A stretch of DNA of 64,000 nucleotides from Rikenellaceae bacterium. Lineage in GTDB: Bacteria; Bacteroidota; Bacteroidia; Bacteroidales; Rikenellaceae. Positions 52,280-60,603 of this stretch are shown here, piece by piece (within the stretch, counting starts at the first letter, position 1; the number at the start of each line of letters is the position of its first letter). A program made the position numbers and the translations under genes. The DNA lies in NCBI GenBank assembly GCA_015060065.1, contig SUZF01000002.1, positions 62,001 through 126,000 on the forward strand, written 5' to 3'. The notes beneath the pieces were generated by a model. The model saw only the letters and a program-made list of their open reading frames with translations. It was not told the DNA's origin and searched no databases.

Positions 52280-52287
52280 CAAAAGTA
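52280..52287 (-). promoter_or_regulatory. -7 element of the GH30 gene
   Basis: The minus strand reads TACTTTTG with TTG exactly 20 nt upstream. It lies in the 72-bp gap after the TIM-barrel lipoprotein stop, 32 nt before the GH30 ATG. Confidence 0.75.
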
Positions 52288-52319
52288 GTAAAATTGTGTT
52301 TCATCTCCAACCGACCGCT

Positions 52320-54776
52320 CTACTGCACCTCACGGTAGCGGGGATAGACATAGTCGTAGTAGTTGTGTATTAAGTTGTTGTAACTATATAGGCAATCCAC
52401 TGCGTAGGTCGAAAGTTCATAAGTGAATGGGCCTCGATAGCCTGCATCCTGCACCAATGCCTTGTAAATAGCACCCCAATCGAGCGTACCCTGCATGCTA
52501 TAAACACCCGAATATCCGGGATAAAGGTGACGGTCATCGGTACGGTCGCTGTCGTGCATATGCACGCACGAAATATTATCGCCCAGAGCCTTTATAAACT
52601 CGGCAGCGTCGTTGATATCATGCACCGCAGCATGCGTAACATCAACGCACACCTTCAATCCGGGACAGGCAGCAACCACGGCATTGATATACGAAGGTTG
52701 CATCGTAAGGCTCGTTTCGAGCGAGTAACTATTGCCGAGGTTTTCGAGGCAGAGCGTCGCTCCTATCTTCTGTGCCTCCGGAATCAACTCGTTCATCGCT
52801 GTAATGAGGTAATCTTTATGCCACTTGTACTCGTAGTTGGTCGTATATCCTGCCGGATGAACCAACACATATTTCGGCTCAAATACCTCAACAGCAGCAA
52901 TCAACTCCTTCATTCGGGCAATAGCCGATGCTCGCAATGAAGCATCACTATTACAGAAGTCGAAGATATTTACACCCTGATACTCCGAGTATGGCATGTG
53001 GATACACCAAACCTTAACGCCTGCATCATCAAACTTCGCTTTCAGCGCGGCAAACGGCTCCTCCCACTCTCCGCCTAACGTATCATAGACATACTCCACT
53101 TTGAGCAGCATATCGATATTGTCGATACCAAGCACCTTGGCGTGAGTCGGCAAGTATGTCAGTTGGGCATTCGCCCCCACATAGACCAGCGTACTCGGTT
53201 CGAGCATCAACTTCGACACATCCGCCACCGCAGCACCGGAGCCGGTCACGTAGTGTTCGGCATCCTCTTGATAGGGATACTCCACCTTGCGAATCTCGAT
53301 ATCATCAACCAAGAACTCCGAATATGTGGCTCCTGTCGTGTGTGGTTGGAAGTGTATTTGTGTGGTATTAGTCACTGCGCCCAACTCGATACGCACGGTA
53401 TGCCACTCGGCATCCTTCATATCAAGCGCGGGATTCACCAACAACTTCTCCTGCGACATCGATACAACGGGGAGACCGATATCGGTACCCGTAGTCCAGC
53501 GGTCGCCATCCTTTGGAGTTGCAACCTGCACACCATCAACATAGTAGGCAAGAATCTTACCCGTACCTCCAACAAATGGGTAGAGTTGCAACATATCTGC
53601 CGAAGTTCCACTCTTGAAGGCTATCCTAAATGAGAGTGTCGCCTTGCAGACCTCCCCATCTTCGAGCAATGAGAGTTTGGGAAGGCGCAAGAATCCTCGT
53701 CCTGCCGGACTTCCGACAGCCAAGGCCCCATAAATCTCGCGACAGCGGAACAGCATCTGCCAATCCTCTAAACCTCGACTCGCAAGGTAAGAACTCGACA
53801 TCTGATTAACTTGTGCCGTATCCCACGTCGTAGAGATTGCATCCGTACCATAGGTCGTTGTCACACCTGTCGCCAACTCATATCCGCTTGCCGTCAGGGT
53901 CGAGCCTGCAATAGCAAAGCCATCCAGTTCGGATTTGCGCTCACAGCCCCACACATTCTTGTCGAAATACTCCGCCAAGAGCAAATCCTCGTCAGGAGCA
54001 TAGGTAATCACAGGCGTTTCGAGAATCTCGTTTGCCCTGATTGTACGCGGTGTGGATGAGTTGATGACCATGGCACGACCATCTGTGTCACAAATCGAGA
54101 TTTTCAGACCCGACGAGTAGGTGCCTGCCGGCATAACGATATAGAAATCTGTTCCCGATGCCGACAACTCAACACCCCCGACATTCTCGCAGTTCAGCAC
54201 CACCGACGGGTGTTTAACCGCAGCGTCTAATCGAAGCGAAGCCTCGCCATCCGCGTAGTCGAAATCCCCGCACAAAGCACCACCTGCGCGGTCGGTAATC
54301 GCAACTGACGAGATGGTCGCCTCTCCCGCAATACGTAGCATCAGCACTCCACAGACCGAGCGCAGATGCAGTTCAGTATCGGAGCCGACACCATACATCG
54401 GGTTAGCCTTCGCGCCAAACGACTCTTCGGCATAAAACTGGGCCGGTTGCAGAGCCATACCGCCCTCGGTGGCAATCTCTGCCGGGAAGAGAGCCGTATA
54501 AGACTCCTCTGCCGGAACATTGACATAGGCCTCGCCTTTGTCATCGAATTGAACATCATAATTCGAGCCATTGACCCGAATCATATCGCCCTCGTGCCAC
54601 AAAATCTTCTCACCGGAGAGCGACGCTCTACTCGGCTCGGCTTTGAGGGTCAGGCGTGTATATCCCGCTTCGGGGGTCTGCTCGCCTGCCTGCGGCTGCT
54701 TCGTATCGCCAACCTCGATGCTCTCACAAGCACACAACACACCCAGCAACAATGTCGCAAAAATCAACTTTCTCAT
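52320..54776 (-). CDS. Surface lipoprotein with fimbrillin-like and sugar-isomerase-like TIM-barrel domains (paralogue)
   Basis: An 818-residue paralogue of the protein at 47844-50453 with the same domain order. Start ATG 54776 (MRKLIFATLLLGVLCACESIEVGD) gives a signal peptide and lipobox Cys 17; it lies four bases after a small ORF stop. The fimbrillin-like part (EKILWHEGDMIRVNG, LRSVCGVLMLRIAG, RAGGALCGDFDY), the jelly-roll-like middle (ending FLVDDIEIRKVEYPYQEDAEH) and the barrel are clear. The metal-ligand-like positions are kept: LCLENLGNSY, VCVDVTHA, HMHDSDRTDDRHLYPGYSG and FTYELSTYAVDC. Both copies keep them, which argues that the barrel is functional. It probably acts at the cell surface on released sugar. 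Confidence 0.83.
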   Translation of the reverse strand: MRKLIFATLLLGVLCACESIEVGDTKQPQAGEQTPEAGYTRLTLKAEPSRASLSGEKILWHEGDMIRVNGSNYDVQFDDKGEAYVNVPAEESYTALFPAEIATEGGMALQPAQFYAEESFGAKANPMYGVGSDTELHLRSVCGVLMLRIAGEATISSVAITDRAGGALCGDFDYADGEASLRLDAAVKHPSVVLNCENVGGVELSASGTDFYIVMPAGTYSSGLKISICDTDGRAMVINSSTPRTIRANEILETPVITYAPDEDLLLAEYFDKNVWGCERKSELDGFAIAGSTLTASGYELATGVTTTYGTDAISTTWDTAQVNQMSSSYLASRGLEDWQMLFRCREIYGALAVGSPAGRGFLRLPKLSLLEDGEVCKATLSFRIAFKSGTSADMLQLYPFVGGTGKILAYYVDGVQVATPKDGDRWTTGTDIGLPVVSMSQEKLLVNPALDMKDAEWHTVRIELGAVTNTTQIHFQPHTTGATYSEFLVDDIEIRKVEYPYQEDAEHYVTGSGAAVADVSKLMLEPSTLVYVGANAQLTYLPTHAKVLGIDNIDMLLKVEYVYDTLGGEWEEPFAALKAKFDDAGVKVWCIHMPYSEYQGVNIFDFCNSDASLRASAIARMKELIAAVEVFEPKYVLVHPAGYTTNYEYKWHKDYLITAMNELIPEAQKIGATLCLENLGNSYSLETSLTMQPSYINAVVAACPGLKVCVDVTHAAVHDINDAAEFIKALGDNISCVHMHDSDRTDDRHLYPGYSGVYSMQGTLDWGAIYKALVQDAGYRGPFTYELSTYAVDCLYSYNNLIHNYYDYVYPRYREVQ

Positions 54777-54780
54777 ACCT

Positions 54781-54951
54781 TTACCACTCCTCCGTATCAA
54801 TAGTTCGTTCCATATCATCCGCACCGAAGGCGGTGTTATTCACCGGCCCCTCGACTCCCGGAGTAAATTCGATAGAGACACAGAATCCGTTCTCCATGAC
54901 AGACTCCACGACCTCTATTTCAGGTCTTTTATAAAATCTCAACCCTATCAT
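54781..54951 (-). CDS. Small ORF, 56 residues, GF[CA]xS family (second copy)
   Basis: ATG at 54951 and TAA at 54783-54781. It starts six bases after the preceding DUF5689 gene stops and ends four bases before the TIM-barrel lipoprotein start, so it fills the gap exactly. The peptide runs MIGLRFYKRPEIEVVES to IDTEEW and aligns end to end with the ORF at 50455-50625. The same length and the same downstream partner type in two places strongly suggest a real, duplicated gene pair. Confidence 0.75.
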   Translation of the reverse strand: MIGLRFYKRPEIEVVESVMENGFCVSIEFTPGVEGPVNNTAFGADDMERTIDTEEW

Positions 54952-54957
54952 AATCTC

Positions 54958-57489
54958 CTAATATTGAATTTTCATCCCCCCAAAGCGAATCATATTTCCA
55001 AAATTCGCTGATTTTGTAGCCTGCACACCCTGATCAAGTGGCTGCGAGAAATTTCCCTGACTCGGCAGTAACGTCGCAACCGTGGTCGAGGCAGGCGTGA
55101 TGCGGACAAGCAACCTGCTCTGTCCCGACGCCTCTGCGGGCAACTTGTACTTATACTCCACAAGTCCCGGAGCCACCTCGGCATTCACATAAGCCGTACC
55201 GACCAACTCGTCACTCGTCGGGTCGGGATAGACTCCCGTACTCCACCACGGCGTGGGCATCAGTTTGAATTGGCTCTCGCCCGAAGCGGCATTGACCGCT
55301 CCGTCAAGCCACGTTGCACCCATATCCGTCGAATACTGCACCTTCCAATAGAGCGGATAGTTCTGCGAATAGTAGCCGTTCATGCTATTCATAAATCCGT
55401 CATTGTAGTTGTAGTACTGACCCCAAGTAGTTGCCGGAGCGCCACCTGCACCCATCGTAAAACTGATGCAGAGCGGCTTGGAGATGCCGGCCGTCGATAG
55501 CGAGAAGATAAATCCGGTGGTCGCCTTATAACTCTCGCCATCCGCATTCCAATCCCACCAACCCGACAGATTGGTACCCCACACATAGTTTCCGTAGGCT
55601 GTGCGGCCGCAACGATGATAGACGCCCTTGCCATCACTGCGATACGACCCCATACAGTCGTTGGTATCGCGCCAATGACCGGAGAAGGTCACGCCCCAAT
55701 CGTCGCCATCCCACACATATTTGCTATCGAAACCATCCGCAAACATCGGACGGGTATCGCGCAACTGATAGTACATATCCTTATAGACCAAATCCTTCAA
55801 TGTCGAGAGGTTATTGCAGTAGAAAGTAGCCGTCTGCTGCTCTCCGCCCGTAGCGTACATACGATTTACCGCAGAAGCACTCTTATCGACAAACTCACCC
55901 TCCCAGAGGTAGGGGTTGTTCACATTGTGCGCTTTGTAGATATCCGAATATGTAACCTTGTGGTCGAAGACCCATTCGGCAAGGGTTGTAAGCGAAGAGC
56001 CTGCCTCCCATGCAATATCGATATCGTCGTGATTAAGGGGTCGAATCGAGTAGTTGCCGATGCGACCTCCATAGCGTACATTCTCTCCCGGAACGATGAT
56101 TCCGCTCACCGAGCCTACGCCCTGCGGAACACCGTGATTACCCTCTGACGAGGGATTCAGCGTTCTACGCCACGGACACTCGGCGTTAATCTGCATATAG
56201 AGGGCGTTGTTGGCCTTGTCGGTCAGCAGTCGCGTAGCCGAGTCAATTGCCGAATGGACATTTTTCACACCCTCCGTCAAAGACGAAGCCCTCGGAAAGT
56301 ATGTTTCCAGAACATTGGTATATGCGCCCTGCTTGAATAGGAACTCCACATCGGTAATCGTGCAATAGGTGTAGAGGTCGTTGTCGGTAAGCGATGCTAT
56401 GGTGCGCTCACGCAGAGGAATCTCTACATTCGACTCGCTCTCGACGATGTTCGACATCGCAAGATTCAAAATCGAGCAACCGCCATTCTCGGCACTCGTC
56501 GAGAGGGTCGTGCCTCGCAGATTGATATGCAGATGCGTGCCTCGCTTGAAGGTATTTTCGACCCCCGTTGCGAGCCACAAGCGCAAACCACCGCCATTCT
56601 CGGCACTCTCCTCGATATAGACCGTGCGGGCATTGTGGGTGCGGTTGATATTGTTGTGGGTGATATTGGGATTTGCCGCCATATTCTCGGAGGAGCAATC
56701 ACTCACGACGATACCCTCGATAACGTAGTCACCCTCATATCGACCATTCGACATCGCGAGCGAGCCATCTTCGTTATGCGCCTCGGCAAACGAAATCTCA
56801 CGGCCGAGCATATCGCTTGCGCTCTTTTGGGTCAGACAGACCTTAACCTCCATCTTCTCCTCCCAAGCCGAGACAAACGAAATCACGATATCGCATCGAC
56901 GCATCTTGTCGGCATCGGGATTCGCCTTGCACTTCACGATGCAGGCTCCCTTGTCGTCAAACTCGACACCCTCGACCCACTCCGGCTCCTCGGCCGGATG
57001 GAGAATCTCGCAAACCAGACTCTCCGTATCCACATTGGTCGTAAGTCTCAAGTCGTGTCGGCTATCCCGACTACCCATAACGGTCTGATACTGCTCTGCC
57101 ACGCTTAACAACTCCACATCGCCCTGCTGGCGCAAGCGTATCGTATCGCGCAAACCGCTCTCGGAGGTTAGCAGAATTGATGCTTGACGGCGCAGCCCCT
57201 CGTTGGCATCGACCTCGACACGAAGCATACAATCTTTGGCGAAAGTATGTCGGTCAAGGCGAGCCCACGATGCAGCATCTCCGTCTATTTCTGCCGAGAA
57301 ACGCTCATTCGCATAGACCTGCACCTCGTGAGTGGCAGCCGAGGCATCAACCTCGACGATGCGTTCAGGCGCGGCAAGTTCGTGAATATCGACCATTTCG
57401 TCGGCAACCTTCTGGCAGGAGAAGAGAACTCCTCCCACCAAAAGCACCAAAAACCAACCTAACTTGCGGAATGCTGTTTTATGCAACAT
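54958..57489 (-). CDS. DUF5689 lipoprotein, BACON-like N-terminus
   Basis: An 843-residue exported lipoprotein (MLHKTAFRKLGWFLVLLVGGVLFSC, lipobox Cys 25). Two BACON/Ig-like domains (VQVYANERFSAEIDGDAASWARL, TNVDTESLVCEI) cover about residues 40-230. DUF5689 follows, with EGIVVSDCSSENMAANPN near residue 260, ALYMQINAECPWRR and GNHGVPQGVGSVSGI. A large C-terminal beta region has TNLSGWWDWN, PLYWKVQYSTDMGATWLDGAV and the ending FGNMIRFGGMKIQY. It is paralogous to the products of 57514-60390 and 60604-63402. A surface glycan-binding role in a Sus-type locus is likely but unproven. Confidence 0.83.
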   Translation of the reverse strand: MLHKTAFRKLGWFLVLLVGGVLFSCQKVADEMVDIHELAAPERIVEVDASAATHEVQVYANERFSAEIDGDAASWARLDRHTFAKDCMLRVEVDANEGLRRQASILLTSESGLRDTIRLRQQGDVELLSVAEQYQTVMGSRDSRHDLRLTTNVDTESLVCEILHPAEEPEWVEGVEFDDKGACIVKCKANPDADKMRRCDIVISFVSAWEEKMEVKVCLTQKSASDMLGREISFAEAHNEDGSLAMSNGRYEGDYVIEGIVVSDCSSENMAANPNITHNNINRTHNARTVYIEESAENGGGLRLWLATGVENTFKRGTHLHINLRGTTLSTSAENGGCSILNLAMSNIVESESNVEIPLRERTIASLTDNDLYTYCTITDVEFLFKQGAYTNVLETYFPRASSLTEGVKNVHSAIDSATRLLTDKANNALYMQINAECPWRRTLNPSSEGNHGVPQGVGSVSGIIVPGENVRYGGRIGNYSIRPLNHDDIDIAWEAGSSLTTLAEWVFDHKVTYSDIYKAHNVNNPYLWEGEFVDKSASAVNRMYATGGEQQTATFYCNNLSTLKDLVYKDMYYQLRDTRPMFADGFDSKYVWDGDDWGVTFSGHWRDTNDCMGSYRSDGKGVYHRCGRTAYGNYVWGTNLSGWWDWNADGESYKATTGFIFSLSTAGISKPLCISFTMGAGGAPATTWGQYYNYNDGFMNSMNGYYSQNYPLYWKVQYSTDMGATWLDGAVNAASGESQFKLMPTPWWSTGVYPDPTSDELVGTAYVNAEVAPGLVEYKYKLPAEASGQSRLLVRITPASTTVATLLPSQGNFSQPLDQGVQATKSANFGNMIRFGGMKIQY

Positions 57490-57513
57490 ATTGTTGTAAT
57501 ATTAAATATCTGA

Positions 57514-60390
57514 TTAGTATTGAATCGAAATACCTCCAAAGCGGATGATATTTCCGAAGTTCGCACCCGAAGATGCATCTACATTTTGGTCCATGGACTT
57601 CTCGAAATCCTTAACAGACTTTTGAGCGGTTGCCACACGCTTGCTGGCAGGGGTGATACGGATAATTACGCTCTCCTGACCCGATGCCGCTGCGGGCAAC
57701 ACAAAACTATGCTCAACCAAGCCGGCTGTGTACTGATTGCAATAACGAGTACCTGTCGTGGTTGTTGCCGTTGTAGAGGTCGGATCCTGGAAGAGGTCAC
57801 TCGACTCCCAATAAGCCGCCACGGGATGGAGCATAAACTGCGTTTCGCCGGTTGCCGCCTCAACAGCACCATCATTCCAAGTTGTACCGCCATCGGTCGA
57901 GTACTGCACCTTCCAATAGAGCGGGAAGTTTTGCGAGTAGAGACCGGTCGTTCCCGAAAGGAAGCCGACGCCATCTGCCGTTTTACCGGCATATTCAGAA
58001 CCAAGATATTCCTCCCAGATTTTACAGAACTTACCTCCTGCACCCATCGAGAAACTAATAGTAAGCGGCTTCGATACATTTAAGGTTGAGACTCTTGCCA
58101 TAAAGCCTTTTGTTACACCTTCATTCTCCCAATCCCACCATCCGGAGAGGTTGGTAACCCACGTATAGTCGCCCAAGTCGTTACATCCGCAGTAGTGGTT
58201 AATCACATTACGGCTTGCAGCCGAAGTACCGGACCAAGAGTCCTCGGTTGCTTTCCAATATCCATTAACATTCTCTCCAAGACCGTCCCAAACATACTTA
58301 CTCTCGTAGCCATCAGTAAATTGAGGGCGATGTACTGCACTGGCATTCCAATAGAAAGTAACGTTTCTCGTCGGGTGACTCGCAGCACGAGTTGTGTTAT
58401 CACAATAGAAGACAGCCGTATTGTCGCCTTCGGTAGCCTTCATCTTGTTTATCGCGGTCTGTGCCACTTCAAATGTACCTTCCCACTCATAGACCGTACC
58501 CGGACATCCTGTGGTACTTGGAGTATGCACCTCCGGGCCGGTAGTTCTATGGTCGAAGTTCCACGCTGCCAGCGTTGTACGAGCCGATGCAGCAGCCCAA
58601 GGAATTGCGTTATCGCCTGCAATATCACTCTCGTCGATAGGACGAATCGAGTATTTACCGATAAAGCCGCTGTTATTGCCATAGCGTGGGTCGGCATTGG
58701 TTGTTACGATACCGTGCAACTTACCGACACCCTGCGGAACACCGTGATTACCCGCTGCCAAAGCATTAACCTTACGACGCCACTGGCAAAGAGAGTTAAT
58801 CTGCATATAGATAGCATTACCATCCTTATCCTGCATCAGTCGAGCCGACGAGTCCTGCATGCTCTTCGGGGCTTTTGTACCCTCATTCAGTGCCGTAGGC
58901 TGTACATACGACTCCTTGACGTTGGTGTATGCACCCTCCTTGAAGACAAACTCCACATCCGAGAGGGTAACGTAGGTGTAGATATCCTCATCGGTAAGGT
59001 CGGCAATGGTCTTAACCTTCGAGGGGACCTCGCCTGCGGTCAAAGAGATGATATTCTCCTTACGCAGACCCTCGATAGTATAAGACTTCGTACCCGACAC
59101 ATTCTCATCAGCCACAACCGACATTCCGGAGAGGTTAATCACAGCAACATCGCCCGGCTTGAAGGTGTTATACTCTGCCGACTCGAACTTCACGCGGAAA
59201 CCCTGCTCGCCATCCAACTCTTGGAAGTAACCGGTCTTATCGGTCTCGGTAATATCGACCGTAGAGTAGGCCGTATTGGGGTTATACTCCATATTCTTCG
59301 AGTCACAATCGCTTACAAAGACACCCTTGATGATGGTTTGGTCGCCACGAGTTGTACCATAAGTCTTGGCCTTGCGCAATGAGGTAAAGTTTGTTACCGG
59401 ATTATATGCTACACGATGAACCATAGTTCCCGTATTGCCGAGGTCGATGGGAATCTCTTTGATAGTGTTACGGTTGAAAGGAACGGCATCTTCCGCAGAT
59501 GCAGTCGGCTCGCTACCGAACAGAATATCGCCATTGTCGTCATACGTCGGAGTTACGTGGTATAAGAAGTAGTACTTTGCCTTATCGGTAACCACAAAGA
59601 AGTGACCGGCATAATTTCCGGGGAGCATAGTCAGGTATGCTGCCTGACGCTCGGCTGTAACATCGAGTTCCTCATCGAGGATAATCTCCGCCAGCCACGT
59701 ATCGCCATTATCAACCCAACCTTCGGCTGTGGTTTTTCCCGAAAAATCGGGTGCAGCCTCCTCGGTAACGGTCGAGATATCATACTTGAACTTACCTGTG
59801 ATATGGTTGGTCTGACCGGAAACAATCGCATTCGAGCGGAAGATAATCTTCTGCACCTTCTCGCCTACATACTCCGGATTTGACGAGTAGAAATTAAACT
59901 TGGCAATCGTCGCGGTCGGGCGGAACAGAACATTCTCGCCAGAAGTGGTCGCAAATGCCTTCGACACACCAATCATCGGGTGGTACGCGCCATTATACTC
60001 GTCTGCTTTGGTCTGATACTGCACTACGGGGATGTCGAAAGCAACCGTCTTCGATGTCACACTCGCATTGTAGGGATAGTATGCCGAGATAACGTCGCCG
60101 GCCTCGAAGGCCTCTGCCTCGAAAGATACGGTCGGAACGCCATTCTTGATGGTAATCGTACCTTCGGCATTCACGGTCGGGGTAGTTGCGTTATCCACAA
60201 AGACACCGAACTTATCGCCATCCTTCCACGTAATCTGTCCGTCGGTAATAGTTGTACGTGCGCCCGCCTCCTCGCTTACCGTAAACGACATCGGAACGCT
60301 CTTCTTACCCTCGAAATCCACTGTCGTATCATCCTTGATACACGACGTGAAGCCCAAAAGAATCAATGATGCTAAAAATATCTTTTTCAT
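57514..60390 (-). CDS. DUF5689 lipoprotein, fimbrillin-like N-terminus
   Basis: A 958-residue lipoprotein (MKKIFLASLILLGFTSC, Cys 17). The mature start C-I-K-D-D matches the known Bacteroidota surface-export signal (Lys followed by acidic residues), so it is probably displayed outside. Residues about 30-330 look fimbrillin-like (ARTTITDGQITWKDGDKFGVFVD, VISAYYPYNASV, FRPTATIAKFNFYS). DUF5689 begins near 360 (IKGVFVSDCDSKNMEYNPNT) with AIYMQINSLCQWRRK and GNHGVPQGVGKLHGI. The C-terminal beta region holds TNLSGWWDWE, PLYWKVQYSTDGGTTWND and ends FGNIIRFGGISIQY. It shares the second and third modules with its neighbours but has a different N-terminal domain, a sign of module swapping. A 43-residue ORF precedes it by 39 nt. 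Confidence 0.83.
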   Translation of the reverse strand: MKKIFLASLILLGFTSCIKDDTTVDFEGKKSVPMSFTVSEEAGARTTITDGQITWKDGDKFGVFVDNATTPTVNAEGTITIKNGVPTVSFEAEAFEAGDVISAYYPYNASVTSKTVAFDIPVVQYQTKADEYNGAYHPMIGVSKAFATTSGENVLFRPTATIAKFNFYSSNPEYVGEKVQKIIFRSNAIVSGQTNHITGKFKYDISTVTEEAAPDFSGKTTAEGWVDNGDTWLAEIILDEELDVTAERQAAYLTMLPGNYAGHFFVVTDKAKYYFLYHVTPTYDDNGDILFGSEPTASAEDAVPFNRNTIKEIPIDLGNTGTMVHRVAYNPVTNFTSLRKAKTYGTTRGDQTIIKGVFVSDCDSKNMEYNPNTAYSTVDITETDKTGYFQELDGEQGFRVKFESAEYNTFKPGDVAVINLSGMSVVADENVSGTKSYTIEGLRKENIISLTAGEVPSKVKTIADLTDEDIYTYVTLSDVEFVFKEGAYTNVKESYVQPTALNEGTKAPKSMQDSSARLMQDKDGNAIYMQINSLCQWRRKVNALAAGNHGVPQGVGKLHGIVTTNADPRYGNNSGFIGKYSIRPIDESDIAGDNAIPWAAASARTTLAAWNFDHRTTGPEVHTPSTTGCPGTVYEWEGTFEVAQTAINKMKATEGDNTAVFYCDNTTRAASHPTRNVTFYWNASAVHRPQFTDGYESKYVWDGLGENVNGYWKATEDSWSGTSAASRNVINHYCGCNDLGDYTWVTNLSGWWDWENEGVTKGFMARVSTLNVSKPLTISFSMGAGGKFCKIWEEYLGSEYAGKTADGVGFLSGTTGLYSQNFPLYWKVQYSTDGGTTWNDGAVEAATGETQFMLHPVAAYWESSDLFQDPTSTTATTTTGTRYCNQYTAGLVEHSFVLPAAASGQESVIIRITPASKRVATAQKSVKDFEKSMDQNVDASSGANFGNIIRFGGISIQY

Positions 60391-60429
60391 AATTTTGAAT
60401 GTTTTGATTCGGTTAATAATTCATTCTCG

Positions 60430-60561
60430 TTAAGCAAAGGGGTTATCCTCTTCACCCTCGGTTATGGTTCCTTCAATGCCGTCTTCATACGAGGTGGCAA
60501 ACCCTCGCTCGACTGCCATCGTCCATAGTAGCAATCGTGGTTCTAAATACTCTCTCTTCAT
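60430..60561 (-). CDS. Small ORF, 43 residues, GF[CA]xS family (third, shorter copy)
   Basis: ATG at 60561 and TAA at 60432-60430, between two DUF5689 genes. The peptide starts MKREYLEPRL and ends EGEEDNPFA. It shares Y-x2-P, then E-x-G-F-A-x-S at the same spacing as the two 56-residue ORFs, and the acidic tail, but lacks the C-terminal Trp. Family membership is less sure than for the other two. Confidence 0.6.
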   Translation of the reverse strand: MKREYLEPRLLLWTMAVERGFATSYEDGIEGTITEGEEDNPFA

Positions 60562-60603
60562 AATGTTTTAGTTTTTTAGTTATAATTTTATTGTACATAT
60601 TAT

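Noticed and set aside
57490..57513. A fourth small ORF of the GF[CA]xS family before the middle DUF5689 gene
   Set aside because: The gap is only 24 bp and holds no start codon followed by the motif.
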